A stretch of DNA of 28,248 bases from Nitrospiraceae bacterium (GCA_011391455.1 JAABQN010000001.1:1-28248), one strand, 5' to 3'; shown: positions 12,899 through 21,822, numbered from the stretch's first letter. Notes: generated by a model not told the origin, from the sequence alone. Numbers and translations: made by a program.

Positions 12899-13912
12899 AT
12901 GATTATCGTATTAAAACCAGATGCAAGCGAACGGGAAGTCGACCACATTATCGATCGGCTTCGCGAGTTGGGACTGAAGTCGCAACTCACGACCGGTCAG
13001 GAACGGACGATTATTGGTGTGATCGGCGACGATCGGGTGCTGCATAACCAGCCTCTCACGGCGTTGCCGGGCGTTGAAAGTGTCTTGCCGATCCTCGCGC
13101 CCTGGAAACTTGTCAGCCGGGAGTTTAAGCGTGAAGGTACGGTCATCGATGTGGGCGGCGTCAAGATCGGCGGCAACAAGCTGATTATCATGGCGGGACC
13201 CTGCGCGGTGGAGCGGCTCGAAATCACGGTCGGCATTGCCCATGATGTCAAGGCAGCCGGCGCAAGTATCTTACGCGGTGGCGCTTACAAGCCACGCACT
13301 TCGCCATACTCTTTTCAGGGGTTGGGGCGAGAAGGGTTGGATTACCTGGTTGCGGCGAAGAAACAGACCGGGTTGCCGGTGGTCAGCGAGATTCTGGATA
13401 CCCGCGACATCGAATTGTTTCTCGAAAAAGCCGACATTATCCAGATTGGCGCCCGCAACATGCAGAACTTCGAGCTTCTTAAAGAAGTTGGGGCCTATGA
13501 CAAGCCGGTGCTGTTGAAGCGGGGGCTTTCGGCCACGATCAAAGAGTTCCTCCTGTCGGCAGAATACATCATGTCCAGGGGGAATCAGAACGTCATGTTG
13601 TGCGAGCGGGGAATCAGGACCTTCGAAACGCAATATCGCAATACGCTCGATCTCGCTGCGGTCCCGACGTTAAAAGAACTGTCGCATCTGCCCGTCATCG
13701 TCGACCCCAGCCATGCCACCGGCAAGTGGAATCTGGTGGCGCCGATGTCGAAGGCGGCAGTGGCTGCGGGGGCGGATGGCCTACTGATCGAGGTCCATTC
13801 GAATCCGGAATGTGCGTTGTGCGACGGAGAGGAATCCCTTAAGCCGAGCCAGTTCAAAGAACTGATGCAGGATATGCGAAAGATCGCGGTGGCGATTGGC
13901 CGGGAAGTGTAA
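12899..13912 (+). CDS. aroF: DAHP synthase, type I-beta with N-terminal ferredoxin-like domain
   Basis: A 337-residue protein. Residues 1-70 (MIIVLKPDASEREVDHIIDR through GVESVLPI) form the ferredoxin-like regulatory domain known from Thermotoga-type DAHP synthases. The barrel starts at IIMAGPCAVE and includes LRGGAYKPRTSPYSFQG, KRGLSATIKEFLLSAEYI, LCERGIRTFE and VDPSHATGKW, with metal and phosphoenolpyruvate ligands. It condenses PEP and erythrose 4-phosphate, the entry step of the shikimate pathway. The N-terminal domain usually mediates feedback by Tyr or Phe. It is 17 bases after hisC and followed by tyrA. Confidence 0.95.
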   Translation: MIIVLKPDASEREVDHIIDRLRELGLKSQLTTGQERTIIGVIGDDRVLHNQPLTALPGVESVLPILAPWKLVSREFKREGTVIDVGGVKIGGNKLIIMAGPCAVERLEITVGIAHDVKAAGASILRGGAYKPRTSPYSFQGLGREGLDYLVAAKKQTGLPVVSEILDTRDIELFLEKADIIQIGARNMQNFELLKEVGAYDKPVLLKRGLSATIKEFLLSAEYIMSRGNQNVMLCERGIRTFETQYRNTLDLAAVPTLKELSHLPVIVDPSHATGKWNLVAPMSKAAVAAGADGLLIEVHSNPECALCDGEESLKPSQFKELMQDMRKIAVAIGREV

Positions 13913-13931
13913 TCAGAAGGATTGTGTGTGA

Positions 13932-14825
13932 ATGACGCTGCATTTTACCCAGGTCGCAATTATTGGAGTCGGGCTGATCGGCGGATCGCTCGGTATGATT
14001 CTCCGTCGAAAGGGATTGGCGTCGAAGGTTATCGGGGTCGGGCGGCGTGTCGAAAACTTGAAAGCTGCGGTCGAGCTGGGCGCGATCGATCGCTACGTCA
14101 TCGATCCCAAGGACGGAGTAAGGGATGCCGACCTGGTCGTGCTGGCCACCCCTGTCGATACGTATGACCGGCATCTGACGGAGTGGGCATCCTGCTTGAA
14201 AAAAGGCGCGATTGTGACCGATGTCGGAAGCGTGAAGGGTTTGCTGGTGGAACAGGCTGAACGAGCCATGCCTGCCGGTGTCCATTTTGTGGGAGCCCAT
14301 CCCATTGCCGGCAAGGAGAAGACTGGTGTGGCTGCCGGATCGGATCAGCTCTTTATGGGGGCGCGCTGCATCATCACTCCGACAAAAGCGACGGACCAAC
14401 AGGCATTTGAGCAGATCCGAACGATGTGGGAAGAAACCGGTTCGGTGGTGCTGACGATGGATGCCCATCTGCATGATAAGATTCTCGGCGCGGTGAGCCA
14501 TTTGCCGCATGTGGCGGCCTTTGCTTTGATGAATGCCCTGGTTGAGATTCGCGATCAACAGATTCCTTCCCTCGACCTGGTGAGCCACTCGGGCGGCGGG
14601 TTGCGTGACACGACAAGGATTGCCGCCAGCTCTCCTGAAATGTGGCGAGATATCTTTCTTTGGAATCGCGACAATGTGGTCTCGTTCATCGAGGCCTACG
14701 AGCGCTCGCTGAGCCAATTGAAGCAGCTCATTCAGGTGAGCGATGCCGCAGGCATCGAGAAGAAACTCGATCAGGCGAAGCAGGAACGGGAAAAACTCTC
14801 CACGCGACCGACGGTGCCGGCGTAA
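13932..14825 (+). CDS. tyrA: Prephenate dehydrogenase
   Basis: A 297-residue protein. The NAD(P)-binding GVGLIGGS (G12, G14, G17) is at the N-terminus, followed by LVVLATPVDTY, VTDVGSVKG, the catalytic-region GAHPIAGKEKTGV, and AVSHLPHVAAFAL and SGGGLRDTTRIAASSPEMWRDI in the dimerisation part. It oxidatively decarboxylates prephenate (or arogenate) towards tyrosine; no ACT or mutase domain is fused. It is 19 bases downstream of aroF and 7 bases upstream of aroA. The C-terminal 25 residues are highly charged and variable. Confidence 0.95.
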   Translation: MTLHFTQVAIIGVGLIGGSLGMILRRKGLASKVIGVGRRVENLKAAVELGAIDRYVIDPKDGVRDADLVVLATPVDTYDRHLTEWASCLKKGAIVTDVGSVKGLLVEQAERAMPAGVHFVGAHPIAGKEKTGVAAGSDQLFMGARCIITPTKATDQQAFEQIRTMWEETGSVVLTMDAHLHDKILGAVSHLPHVAAFALMNALVEIRDQQIPSLDLVSHSGGGLRDTTRIAASSPEMWRDIFLWNRDNVVSFIEAYERSLSQLKQLIQVSDAAGIEKKLDQAKQEREKLSTRPTVPA

Positions 14826-14832
14826 CAGGCCT

Positions 14833-16155
14833 ATGACACCATTGACTATTACACCAGGCCGCCCGTTGCGGGGAACGATTTCTGTCCCAGGCGATAAGTC
14901 GATTACCCATCGTGCCGTCATTCTGACTGGTTTGGCGAATGGGGTTAGCAGGGTTGTGAGCTATTGTCGTGGAGACGACTGTCTCAATACGGTTCGCGCA
15001 TTCCAGGCCCTGGGCATTCGTATCGATGAATCGGACGAAGAACTCGTTGTGCATGGCAAGGGACTCTGGGGCCTGACCGAGTCGAATGGGCCGATCGATT
15101 GCGGGAATTCAGGAACGGGCATTCGCCTCCTGACCGGCCTGCTGGCAGGGCAGGACTTTTTTACGGTATTGACCGGCGACGAGTCGATTCGCCGCCGTCC
15201 CATGGGGCGGGTCGTTAAACCGTTGCGGGAAATGGGGGCGACCATCGCCGGACGCAAAGGCGGTGAACTCGCGCCTTTGGCTTTGATGGGCAGCCGTCTC
15301 CATGCGATCACGTACAACTCGCCGGTGGCGAGTGCGCAAATTAAGTCAGCCTTGTTGCTTGCAGCTCTGTTTGCCGAAGGGATGACCCGGATTACAGAGC
15401 CGCGTCTCTCGCGGGACCATACGGAACGGATGTTCCAGTTTTTCGGTATTGCTTTTCGACGGGAGGGGACAACCCTGCTGCTTGATGGACGGCCGTCTGT
15501 TGGCTGGAATGCAGCGCCCCGATTGGTTGTGCCGGGGGACTTCTCGTCCGCGGCATTCTTCATCGTCGGTGCGACGATTGTTCCTGGTTCGGATGTGACG
15601 ATTCAACAGGTGGGTATTAACCCCACCAGGACCGGCTTGTTAGAAGTGATGGCAAGAATGGGGGCGGATATTCAACTGCTCAATCAGCGTGAAGAGGCTG
15701 GAGAACCGGTTGCGGATATCCGAGTGAAGTCAGCCAGGTTGCGCGGGGTGGCGATTGGGCCTGAGTTGATCCCTCAGACGATCGATGAATTCCCCGTCCT
15801 CTGTGTCGCGGCTGCGGTCGCAGAGGGTGAGACGATCATCTCCGGGGCCGAAGAGTTGCGGGTCAAAGAAAGCGATCGGATTGCGACCGTGTCGGCAGAA
15901 TTACGCGCGATGGGGGCGCAAATCACAGAAAAGCCAGACGGGATGGTTGTGCAAGGGCTTGGCACAGCGGAAGCTAATGGACGACTGCGAGCGGCACATG
16001 GCCGGAGTCATGGGGATCACCGGGTGGCGATGTCACTGGCCATTGCGGGCTTGACCGCTTCGACAGCGACATTGATTGACGAGACGGCCTGTATTGAGAC
16101 ATCATTCCCAGGCTTTCATCACAGACTCTTGGAATTAGTTGGCGAGTGCCGGTGA
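14833..16155 (+). CDS. aroA: 3-phosphoshikimate 1-carboxyvinyltransferase (EPSP synthase)
   Basis: A 440-residue protein. The start at 14833 (MTPLTITPGRPLRGTISVPGDKSITHRA) fits the family; a longer in-frame ORF upstream overlaps tyrA and is rejected. Motifs in order: GDKSITHRA, GNSGTGIRLLTGLLAG, RPMGRVVKPLREMGA, DHTERMFQFFG, PGDFSSAAFFI, DEFPVLCVAAAVAEG, RVKESDRIA and HGDHRVAMSLA. It joins shikimate 3-phosphate and PEP to make EPSP, two steps before the substrate of the adjacent PheA and TyrA. The glyphosate-site segment GNSGTGIR and the REMGA region look more like class II than the E. coli enzyme, which is inference. It overlaps or abuts cmk. Confidence 0.96.
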   Translation: MTPLTITPGRPLRGTISVPGDKSITHRAVILTGLANGVSRVVSYCRGDDCLNTVRAFQALGIRIDESDEELVVHGKGLWGLTESNGPIDCGNSGTGIRLLTGLLAGQDFFTVLTGDESIRRRPMGRVVKPLREMGATIAGRKGGELAPLALMGSRLHAITYNSPVASAQIKSALLLAALFAEGMTRITEPRLSRDHTERMFQFFGIAFRREGTTLLLDGRPSVGWNAAPRLVVPGDFSSAAFFIVGATIVPGSDVTIQQVGINPTRTGLLEVMARMGADIQLLNQREEAGEPVADIRVKSARLRGVAIGPELIPQTIDEFPVLCVAAAVAEGETIISGAEELRVKESDRIATVSAELRAMGAQITEKPDGMVVQGLGTAEANGRLRAAHGRSHGDHRVAMSLAIAGLTASTATLIDETACIETSFPGFHHRLLELVGECR

Positions 16156-16160
16156 CGGTT

Positions 16161-16874
16161 ATGATGCGAGACCACCATGCAGAATCTATTGCGGGGGACA
16201 AGCAAGCGAGCCGGCTGATCGTGGCAATTGATGGTCCGGCTGGTGTCGGCAAGAGCACAGTGGCCCGGTTGCTGGCCTCTCGATTGGGCTATCTGTACCT
16301 CGACACGGGAGCGCTCTATCGGGCGATGGCTTGGGCGGTCATTGAGTCTGGCCGGGATCCGGCCGATACCGACGCGGTCGCTGCTCTGTTGCCCACGTTG
16401 TCACTGCAAATGCAGTTCCATCAGGGAGTGGCGGCAGTGTTGGTCAGTGGCAGGGATGTGAGCAGCGAACTCCGAACGCCCGCGGTGTCGGCAGCGGCAT
16501 CGGTGGTCTCGGCAATTCCCGCGATCCGGACTTGGCTGTTACCCGTCCAGCGGCAAATCGGAGAAGGCGGAGCGGTAGTGGCTGAGGGGCGCGATATGGG
16601 GACGAAGGTATTTCCTTCGGCAGATGTAAAATTTTTTCTCGAAGCGGATCCGAATGTCAGGGCCCAACGCCGTCATCGGGAACTCGTTGCGGCGGGACAT
16701 TCCGGAGCACTTGAAGAGACGAGCGCCGATTTGACGAGCCGTGATACGCGGGACCGTTCCCGCTCGATCGCTCCACTGGTTCCTGCTCAGGATGCCCGGC
16801 ATATCGACACGTCGAACTTGTCCGCTACCGATGTGGTGGACCAGATGATGGCTGTGATTGCGGCCAAATTGTGA
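16161..16874 (+). CDS. cmk: Cytidylate kinase
   Basis: A 237-residue protein from the ATG at 16161, which has GGTGA about 5 bases before it; a GTG at 16146 inside the aroA tail is the alternative. P-loop GPAGVGKST, then YLDTGALYRAMAW, VVAEGRDMGTKVFPSADVKFFLEA and a lid with RSIAPLVPAQDA are the CMP kinase features. It phosphorylates CMP and dCMP. The order aroA-cmk-rpsA is widely conserved in bacteria. The last bases overlap the plsC start (GTGA), so translation is coupled. Confidence 0.94.
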   Translation: MMRDHHAESIAGDKQASRLIVAIDGPAGVGKSTVARLLASRLGYLYLDTGALYRAMAWAVIESGRDPADTDAVAALLPTLSLQMQFHQGVAAVLVSGRDVSSELRTPAVSAAASVVSAIPAIRTWLLPVQRQIGEGGAVVAEGRDMGTKVFPSADVKFFLEADPNVRAQRRHRELVAAGHSGALEETSADLTSRDTRDRSRSIAPLVPAQDARHIDTSNLSATDVVDQMMAVIAAKL

Positions 16875-17527
16875 GTTCGGTTTTCTACGGGATCTTGTGG
16901 ATCCTCGCTCGGACCATCGGCTGGCTGTGTTTTCGCTTTCGAGTTGTTGGGGCAGTTCCGCGGACCGGCGGGTTCATCGTCGCGGCGAACCATGCCAGTT
17001 ACCTGGATATTCCCCTGCTGGGTTGTGGGATGGGGCGGCGGGCCTGGTTTTTGGGGCGTAGCGATCTCTTTCCGGTTCCAGGTCTTAGGGCGATCTGCCA
17101 ATGGTTGGGATGGATTCCCTTGAGGGCCGGTCGGTTTGACCGTGACGCATTTGGTAAAGCGGTTTCTCTGATCAAGGAAGGAAAGGTCGTGGTGATCTTT
17201 CCGGAGGGCAGTCGCAGCACTGATGGCCGGCTACAGTCCCCTAAACCGGGGATTGGTATGATCGTGGCCCAAGCAGGATGTCCGGTGGTTCCGGCTTATC
17301 TCAAGGGCACGTTCGACGTGCTGCCGCCTGGAACTACGTGGCCGCATTTCTGTCCCGTGACCGTTAGCTATGGAGACTCCCTCATGTTTCCCAGGAATGA
17401 GAAGAGTGGAGATGACAAGCAATATTATCAGGAGGTGAGCCGCACCGTGATGGATCGTATCGCCTCACTAGGTGCCGTGGAGTCTCCGACCCAGCAGTCC
17501 AGTGCCGGCATTCGCAAGGCTGAGTGA
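16871..17527 (+). CDS. plsC: 1-acyl-sn-glycerol-3-phosphate acyltransferase (PlsC family)
   Basis: A 218-residue protein starting with GTG inside the last codons of cmk. A hydrophobic segment at 4-20 probably anchors it to the inner membrane. The acyltransferase motif I, NHASYLD (H41, D46), and motif III, FPEGSRS (110-116), are intact, followed by a PxVPAYLKGT motif IV. It transfers an acyl chain to lysophosphatidic acid to give phosphatidic acid. The gene lies between cmk and rpsA, an insertion seen in several bacterial phyla. Downstream is a 56-base gap with a small CCGAC-TCCT-GTCGG hairpin (17552-17565) before rpsA. Confidence 0.9.
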   Translation: MSSVFYGILWILARTIGWLCFRFRVVGAVPRTGGFIVAANHASYLDIPLLGCGMGRRAWFLGRSDLFPVPGLRAICQWLGWIPLRAGRFDRDAFGKAVSLIKEGKVVVIFPEGSRSTDGRLQSPKPGIGMIVAQAGCPVVPAYLKGTFDVLPPGTTWPHFCPVTVSYGDSLMFPRNEKSGDDKQYYQEVSRTVMDRIASLGAVESPTQQSSAGIRKAE

Positions 17528-17583
17528 ATGCCGGTGTATAACCATCAGCACCCGACTCCTGTCGGAAGAGTAGGATCTATACC

Positions 17584-19299
17584 ATGAGTACGGTTTCGCC
17601 ATCGAGTGACCAGCAGTTAGATCGAGCAGCCTTAGCGGCCTTGTACGAGGAGACATTTAAGAACCTCGAAGAGGGCACGATTACGGAGGGCCGGATTGTC
17701 GCTGTGACCAAAGACAAAGTGGTCGTGGACATCGGCTACAAGTCCGAAGGCATGATCCAGAACGATCAGTTCTCCACCGAGGAGCTTCAGAACATCAAGG
17801 TGGGCGATCGGCTTCAAGTCTATATCGAGGAGTGCGAAGACGCCGACGGCAATTTGGTGCTCTCCAAGGAAAAAGCCGACAAGATGAAGATTTGGGAGGA
17901 GCTGGAAAAGCTCTTCAATGACGGCAAGAGCATTGACGGAAAAATTGTGGCGCGGATCAAAGGCGGGATGATGGTGGATATCGGCGTGAAGGCTTTTCTG
18001 CCTGGCTCGCAGATCGATCTTCACCCAGTGCGGGATCTTGACGGGTTGGTCGGGCGAACGTTCCCTCTCAAGATCATCAAGATCAATCATCGGCGTGGCA
18101 ACGTTGTCGTGTCCAGGCGCGTTCTTCTGGAAGAGACGAGGGATTCGAAGCGGAAGACGACCCTGTCCACGCTGAAGGAAGGGCAATTGATTCAAGGTCA
18201 GGTGAAGAATATTACGGATTACGGGGCGTTCATCGACCTCGGCGGCATCGACGGGTTGCTCCACATCACGGACATGTCCTGGGGCCGTGTCGGCCATCCT
18301 TCGGAAATGTTCAACATCGGCGACAAGGTGGAAGTGAGCGTGCTCAAATATGACCGAGAGACCGGGCGTATTTCACTCGGGTTGAAACAAAAGAGCGCCG
18401 ATCCCTGGACCGGCGTAGCCACGAAGTATGCGATCGGCACTCGTGTTCGAGGTCGTGTCGTGAGCCTGACCGACTATGGAGCATTCATCGAACTCGAGCC
18501 CGGCGTCGAGGGACTCGTGCATGTCTCCGTGATGTCATGGACGCACGAAGTGCGCCATCCGTCACGCGTCGTGTCTATTGGGGACCAGGTTGAAGCGGCG
18601 GTGTTGAACGTGGATCCGGCCAGCAGGAAGATTTCACTCGGCATGAAGCAGACTGCGCCGAATCCCTGGGATATGGTGGAAGGGAAGTATGCCATTGGCA
18701 CCCACATTGAAGGGAAGGTGAAGAGCCTCACCGATTTTGGCGCATTCGTCGGGCTCGAAGAGGGTATCGACGGATTGATTCACATTTCCGACATGTCGTG
18801 GACGAAACATATCAAGCATCCTTCTGAGCTCTTCAAAAAGGGACAGAAGGTCGAGGCCGTGGTGTTGAGGATCGACAAGGAAAAAGAGCGGCTTTCGCTC
18901 GGGTATAAGCAGCTCAAGAGCGATCCATGGGACGAGGAGATTCCGAGCCGGTATGCGGTCGGGGATGTGGCGGTCGGGAAGATCAGTAAGGTCGCCGACT
19001 TTGGCATCTTTGTCGAATTGGACGGGGGAGTCGAAGGGTTGATTCATATCAGCGAGGCAGGTCTTGATGCCCAGGCTAAGCTCGAAGAGAAGTTCAAGCT
19101 GCAGGATGAAGTGACGGCCAAGATCATCAAGGTGGATCGTGAAGAACGAAAGATCGCGCTCAGCCTGCGCGACCATCAAATGGATTCCGATCGTCGAACG
19201 GTCGATGAATTCCATGCCACGCAAGGGGCGTTGGACCAAAGCTTGGGTCGTGCAGCGAAGCAGAACAGGAAGCGAGAGCAAGCCGAGGACGAGAAGTAG
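17584..19299 (+). CDS. rpsA: Ribosomal protein S1
   Basis: A 571-residue protein with six S1 (OB-fold) domains at roughly 33-105, 115-185, 198-268, 283-355, 370-440 and 457-530. Domains 1 and 2 are divergent, as expected for ribosome-docking domains; domains 3-6 show the clear repeat GxVxxITDYGAFIDLGGIDGL-type pattern. S1 binds mRNA at the 30S platform and helps start translation on structured or weakly Shine-Dalgarno messages. Length and domain number match the proteobacterial form, not the shorter four-domain form of Firmicutes. The last 35 residues are charged and low-complexity. It is the distal gene of the aro-cmk-plsC run. Confidence 0.96.
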   Translation: MSTVSPSSDQQLDRAALAALYEETFKNLEEGTITEGRIVAVTKDKVVVDIGYKSEGMIQNDQFSTEELQNIKVGDRLQVYIEECEDADGNLVLSKEKADKMKIWEELEKLFNDGKSIDGKIVARIKGGMMVDIGVKAFLPGSQIDLHPVRDLDGLVGRTFPLKIIKINHRRGNVVVSRRVLLEETRDSKRKTTLSTLKEGQLIQGQVKNITDYGAFIDLGGIDGLLHITDMSWGRVGHPSEMFNIGDKVEVSVLKYDRETGRISLGLKQKSADPWTGVATKYAIGTRVRGRVVSLTDYGAFIELEPGVEGLVHVSVMSWTHEVRHPSRVVSIGDQVEAAVLNVDPASRKISLGMKQTAPNPWDMVEGKYAIGTHIEGKVKSLTDFGAFVGLEEGIDGLIHISDMSWTKHIKHPSELFKKGQKVEAVVLRIDKEKERLSLGYKQLKSDPWDEEIPSRYAVGDVAVGKISKVADFGIFVELDGGVEGLIHISEAGLDAQAKLEEKFKLQDEVTAKIIKVDREERKIALSLRDHQMDSDRRTVDEFHATQGALDQSLGRAAKQNRKREQAEDEK

Positions 19300-19366
19300 G
19301 TCTGAGTACCAGATCTCGGGGTAAGCCGGGGGCCTTGTGCCCTCGGCGCTGTGAGCGAACAGAACG

Positions 19367-20263
19367 ATGATAGATGAAATGGCACAAAGGCCTCCGAAAC
19401 GAGGGATCGTGCGCAAAGTGCTCTGGGCGCTCGGCATCGGGCTTGGCCTGCTCTTTCTGGTGAACGTATTTTTCCCTGACCTCGATTTTTCTATGGAGGA
19501 TCGGGTCGGATTGATCCGTATTGAAGGGGTCATTGTGGATGCGCAATCCACGATCGTCGAGTTGAAGCGTTTTGCCGAGAACCCCTCCGTGAAGGCAATC
19601 GTATTGCGCATCGACAGTCCCGGCGGCGGGGTTGTGCCGTCGCAAGAAATCCATGATGCGGTCCAGCGGGTTCGTAACAAGAACAATAAGGCGGTGATTG
19701 CTTCAATGGGTACAGTGGCGGCGTCAGGAGGATACTATATTGCGGTGGCGACCGATCGGATCATGGCCAATTCGGGGACGTTGACGGGGAGCATCGGGGT
19801 CATCATGGAGATGGCGAACGTCGAAGGGTTGCTGAAGAAGATCGGCGTTGAAGGCGTCGTGATCAAAAGTGGAAAATTCAAAGATGTGGGTTCACCGCTG
19901 CGGAAGATGAGCGATGAGGAACAAGCGTTACTCCAATCCGTCATGGATGATGTCCATAAACAGTTCATCGAGGCAGTGGCAGCAGGACGCGGGCTTGATA
20001 TGGCGGCTGTGCAGGCCTTGGCGGACGGTCGAATCTTCACGGGTCGCCAGGCCAAAGATTCTAAACTGGTTGATGAACTCGGTGATCTCGAAGCGGCTAT
20101 TCAACTTGCTGCGGATGTGGCCGGTATCGAAGGTGAGCCGAAAGTCATCGAGCCTCGTCGACGATTTTCGGTAAGAGAATTGCTCGAGTCGCGCCTGTCG
20201 ATGCTGTTTCCCAAGTTGAACTTTAACCCCGGGGTCAGCCTCAAGTATCTTATGGCGTTCTAG
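19367..20263 (+). CDS. sppA: Signal peptide peptidase SppA (36K type)
   Basis: A 298-residue protein. A transmembrane helix at about 18-36 follows a basic N-terminus (PPKRGIVRK). DSPGGG, then TVAASGGYYIA with the nucleophile Ser (S120), and SGKFKDVGSP with the catalytic Lys (K170 or K172) mark the S49 peptidase Ser-Lys dyad. This short type carries one S49 domain, unlike E. coli SppA with two. It degrades leftover signal peptides in the membrane. The start is uncertain: ATG at 19367 or 19379, neither with a strong ribosome site. It lies 67 bases after rpsA and ends shortly before an HU/IHF gene. Confidence 0.92.
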   Translation: MIDEMAQRPPKRGIVRKVLWALGIGLGLLFLVNVFFPDLDFSMEDRVGLIRIEGVIVDAQSTIVELKRFAENPSVKAIVLRIDSPGGGVVPSQEIHDAVQRVRNKNNKAVIASMGTVAASGGYYIAVATDRIMANSGTLTGSIGVIMEMANVEGLLKKIGVEGVVIKSGKFKDVGSPLRKMSDEEQALLQSVMDDVHKQFIEAVAAGRGLDMAAVQALADGRIFTGRQAKDSKLVDELGDLEAAIQLAADVAGIEGEPKVIEPRRRFSVRELLESRLSMLFPKLNFNPGVSLKYLMAF

Positions 20264-20316
20264 CGCGGGCGGATCGGCTCGTAGGTCGATTCATTAGTAT
20301 GAAAGGGGAGCCCAAT

Positions 20317-20598
20317 ATGACGAAGGCCCAAATCATCGAGCGCGTATCCGAACAGGTCACGACGCTGACGAAGCGGCAGGCGGAAGTCGTTGTGAATACG
20401 ATTTTCGACTGTGTGCGTGATTCGTTGAAAAACGGCGATAAGACGGAGATCAGAGGGTTCGGCAGTTTTAGGCTGCGGGCTCGCCGGATGAAAGAGGGGC
20501 GGAATCCCAAGACCGGCGAGACTGTGGCGGTCCCTGCTAAGAAGGTTCCATTTTTCAAGGCCGGCAAGGAATTGAAGGAACTCCTGAATCAGTCATAA
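20317..20598 (+). CDS. HU/IHF-family DNA-binding protein
   Basis: A 93-residue protein. MTKAQIIERVSEQ at 20317 is chosen as start because AAAGGGGAG sits just upstream; an earlier in-frame ATG (20299) would add six residues that include the ribosome site. GDKTEIRGFGSFRLRARRMKEGRNPKTGE and VPFFKAGKELKELL are hallmark HU/IHF features, including the arm with NPKTGE. It bends DNA as a dimer in the nucleoid. Whether it is IHF-alpha, IHF-beta or an HU-type homodimer cannot be settled from this one gene, though the N-terminus and rpsA neighbourhood resemble IHF-beta. Confidence 0.93.
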   Translation: MTKAQIIERVSEQVTTLTKRQAEVVVNTIFDCVRDSLKNGDKTEIRGFGSFRLRARRMKEGRNPKTGETVAVPAKKVPFFKAGKELKELLNQS

Positions 20599-20611
20599 CG
20601 GGACGCTCATC

Positions 20612-21613
20612 ATGAATACACCAGACTCCCACGAGGCGGTCGGAGTAGATGTCCGCTGGACGGACGAGGCCTCCAAACGTCTAGAACGAGCGCCGCTATT
20701 TCTGCGTGGCATGGTTCGTCGTTTGGCCGAGAAGAAGGCCCGAGAGCTTGGATGTACAGAAATTACAGGGGATCTTCTCGATCAGTTCAAGAATCAAATG
20801 ATGAGTGGTATGGGTGGGGAGTCTGGTATGGCCGATGCGGCAGAGCAAATGGCGCAAGGCCATCTTCCCTGGACTGCCGCTGCCAAGGACCGACTGGATA
20901 CGGTTCCAGAGTTCATGCGCCACATGATCAGGCAGATTTCTGAAGAGATTGCCAGGGAACGTGGTCATCTCGAGGTGAACGTCGAACTATTCGAAAAGGT
21001 GGAAGCGCTGGGCGATTTCCGCGAGGTTTCAGGCCCTCCGCTGGAGTGGAGCGAGGGGGCGTTGGCGCAACTTCAAGAGAAATTGAAACAGTCGCCGCCG
21101 ATCGCCGTCGAATTCGTCACGGACATGTTGAGGCGGGACACCGAAGATTTGGCGAGAGAGAGAGGTGTGACGCGGATCGACGAGTTGACGTTGCTTCAAT
21201 TGTGGGAGGCCCCCCAGGAACGAGTTGTGTGGACCGATGAGGCTTGGAAGCGGCTGCAGACGTCCCCTGATTTTGTGCGTAGTGGAATCCGTAAGGCAGC
21301 TGAGCGCAGGGCGCGGAAGCTCGGGCTCGCAGAGATCGATTCGGAACATCTGACGACTTTCCGGAATCAGGCCATGATGAAAGCCGTTAAACGGATTCGC
21401 TCGTTTGGATATAAAGAGCTGACGTTTGAAGCGTTCGATACGGCGCTGGAGAAGACCAAGCGGTTGCAGGGGAATGAGCAGGCTGAAAAACGCCTCCAGG
21501 AAATTCGCGGGCACTTTGCCGATCCGGACTTGAAGAAGCCGGAAGGCGGGACTCTGGGCGCCGATTTGATGGACCGCTTTCGCCGGTATCTGAAGGGAGA
21601 AGGCACGCTCTAG
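20612..21613 (+). CDS. Four-repeat PCP_red-domain protein
   Basis: A 333-residue cytoplasmic-looking protein with no signal peptide. The PCP_red unit (W-xxAxxRL-xxxPxFxRxMxRxxAExxARExGxxxI) occurs four times: about 15-58 (WTDEASKRLERAP), 86-130 (WTAAAKDRLDTVPEF), 145-197 (WSEGALAQLQEKL, the most divergent) and 206-251 (WTDEAWKRLQTSPDF). A charged C-terminal tail follows. The domain is known from the B subunit of dark protochlorophyllide reductase, where it helps bind substrate; here it stands alone in tandem. It begins 13 bases after the HU/IHF gene and closes the operon. It is related to the two-domain protein at 6735. Function unknown; perhaps binding of a tetrapyrrole or of nucleic acid or protein partners. 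Confidence 0.75.
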   Translation: MNTPDSHEAVGVDVRWTDEASKRLERAPLFLRGMVRRLAEKKARELGCTEITGDLLDQFKNQMMSGMGGESGMADAAEQMAQGHLPWTAAAKDRLDTVPEFMRHMIRQISEEIARERGHLEVNVELFEKVEALGDFREVSGPPLEWSEGALAQLQEKLKQSPPIAVEFVTDMLRRDTEDLARERGVTRIDELTLLQLWEAPQERVVWTDEAWKRLQTSPDFVRSGIRKAAERRARKLGLAEIDSEHLTTFRNQAMMKAVKRIRSFGYKELTFEAFDTALEKTKRLQGNEQAEKRLQEIRGHFADPDLKKPEGGTLGADLMDRFRRYLKGEGTL

Positions 21614-21791
21614 CCCGCCAGTCTTCTTGAAGGTTAAGGCGCAGGGATCTCAGCCTATCTTAGAAGTTGAAGCCTTAGTCTCAGGAAACTCATTCCTTCA
21701 GATAGTTCTCACCACGAGTTCACGCAAACGCAAGGGATCACCTCAAACGGCTTTCCACCGATCGGACCGGACAAAACGCTATGGTGGTAAG

Positions 21792-21819
21792 GCAGGGGCC
21801 GTCTTCAAACGGCCCCTGC
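21792..21819. terminator. Strong hairpin between convergent genes
   Basis: GCAGGGGCCGT (21792-21802) and ACGGCCCCTGC (21809-21819) form a perfect 11-bp GC-rich stem with loop CTTCAA. It lies 4 bases beyond the stop of the minus-strand gene at 21823 and about 180 bases after the plus-strand PCP_red gene. There is no long T tract on either side, so it may stabilise 3' ends or act as a weak bidirectional terminator. Confidence 0.6.
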
Positions 21820-21822
21820 TGT

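Noticed and set aside
14743..14832. Longer aroA start upstream
   Set aside because: The extra 30 residues are Arg-rich and lie in the tyrA reading region; EPSP synthases start at the GRPLRGTISVPGDKS region.
18634..19686. 350-codon minus-strand frame over rpsA and sppA
   Set aside because: It is the shadow of two clear genes on the plus strand and has no domain sense.
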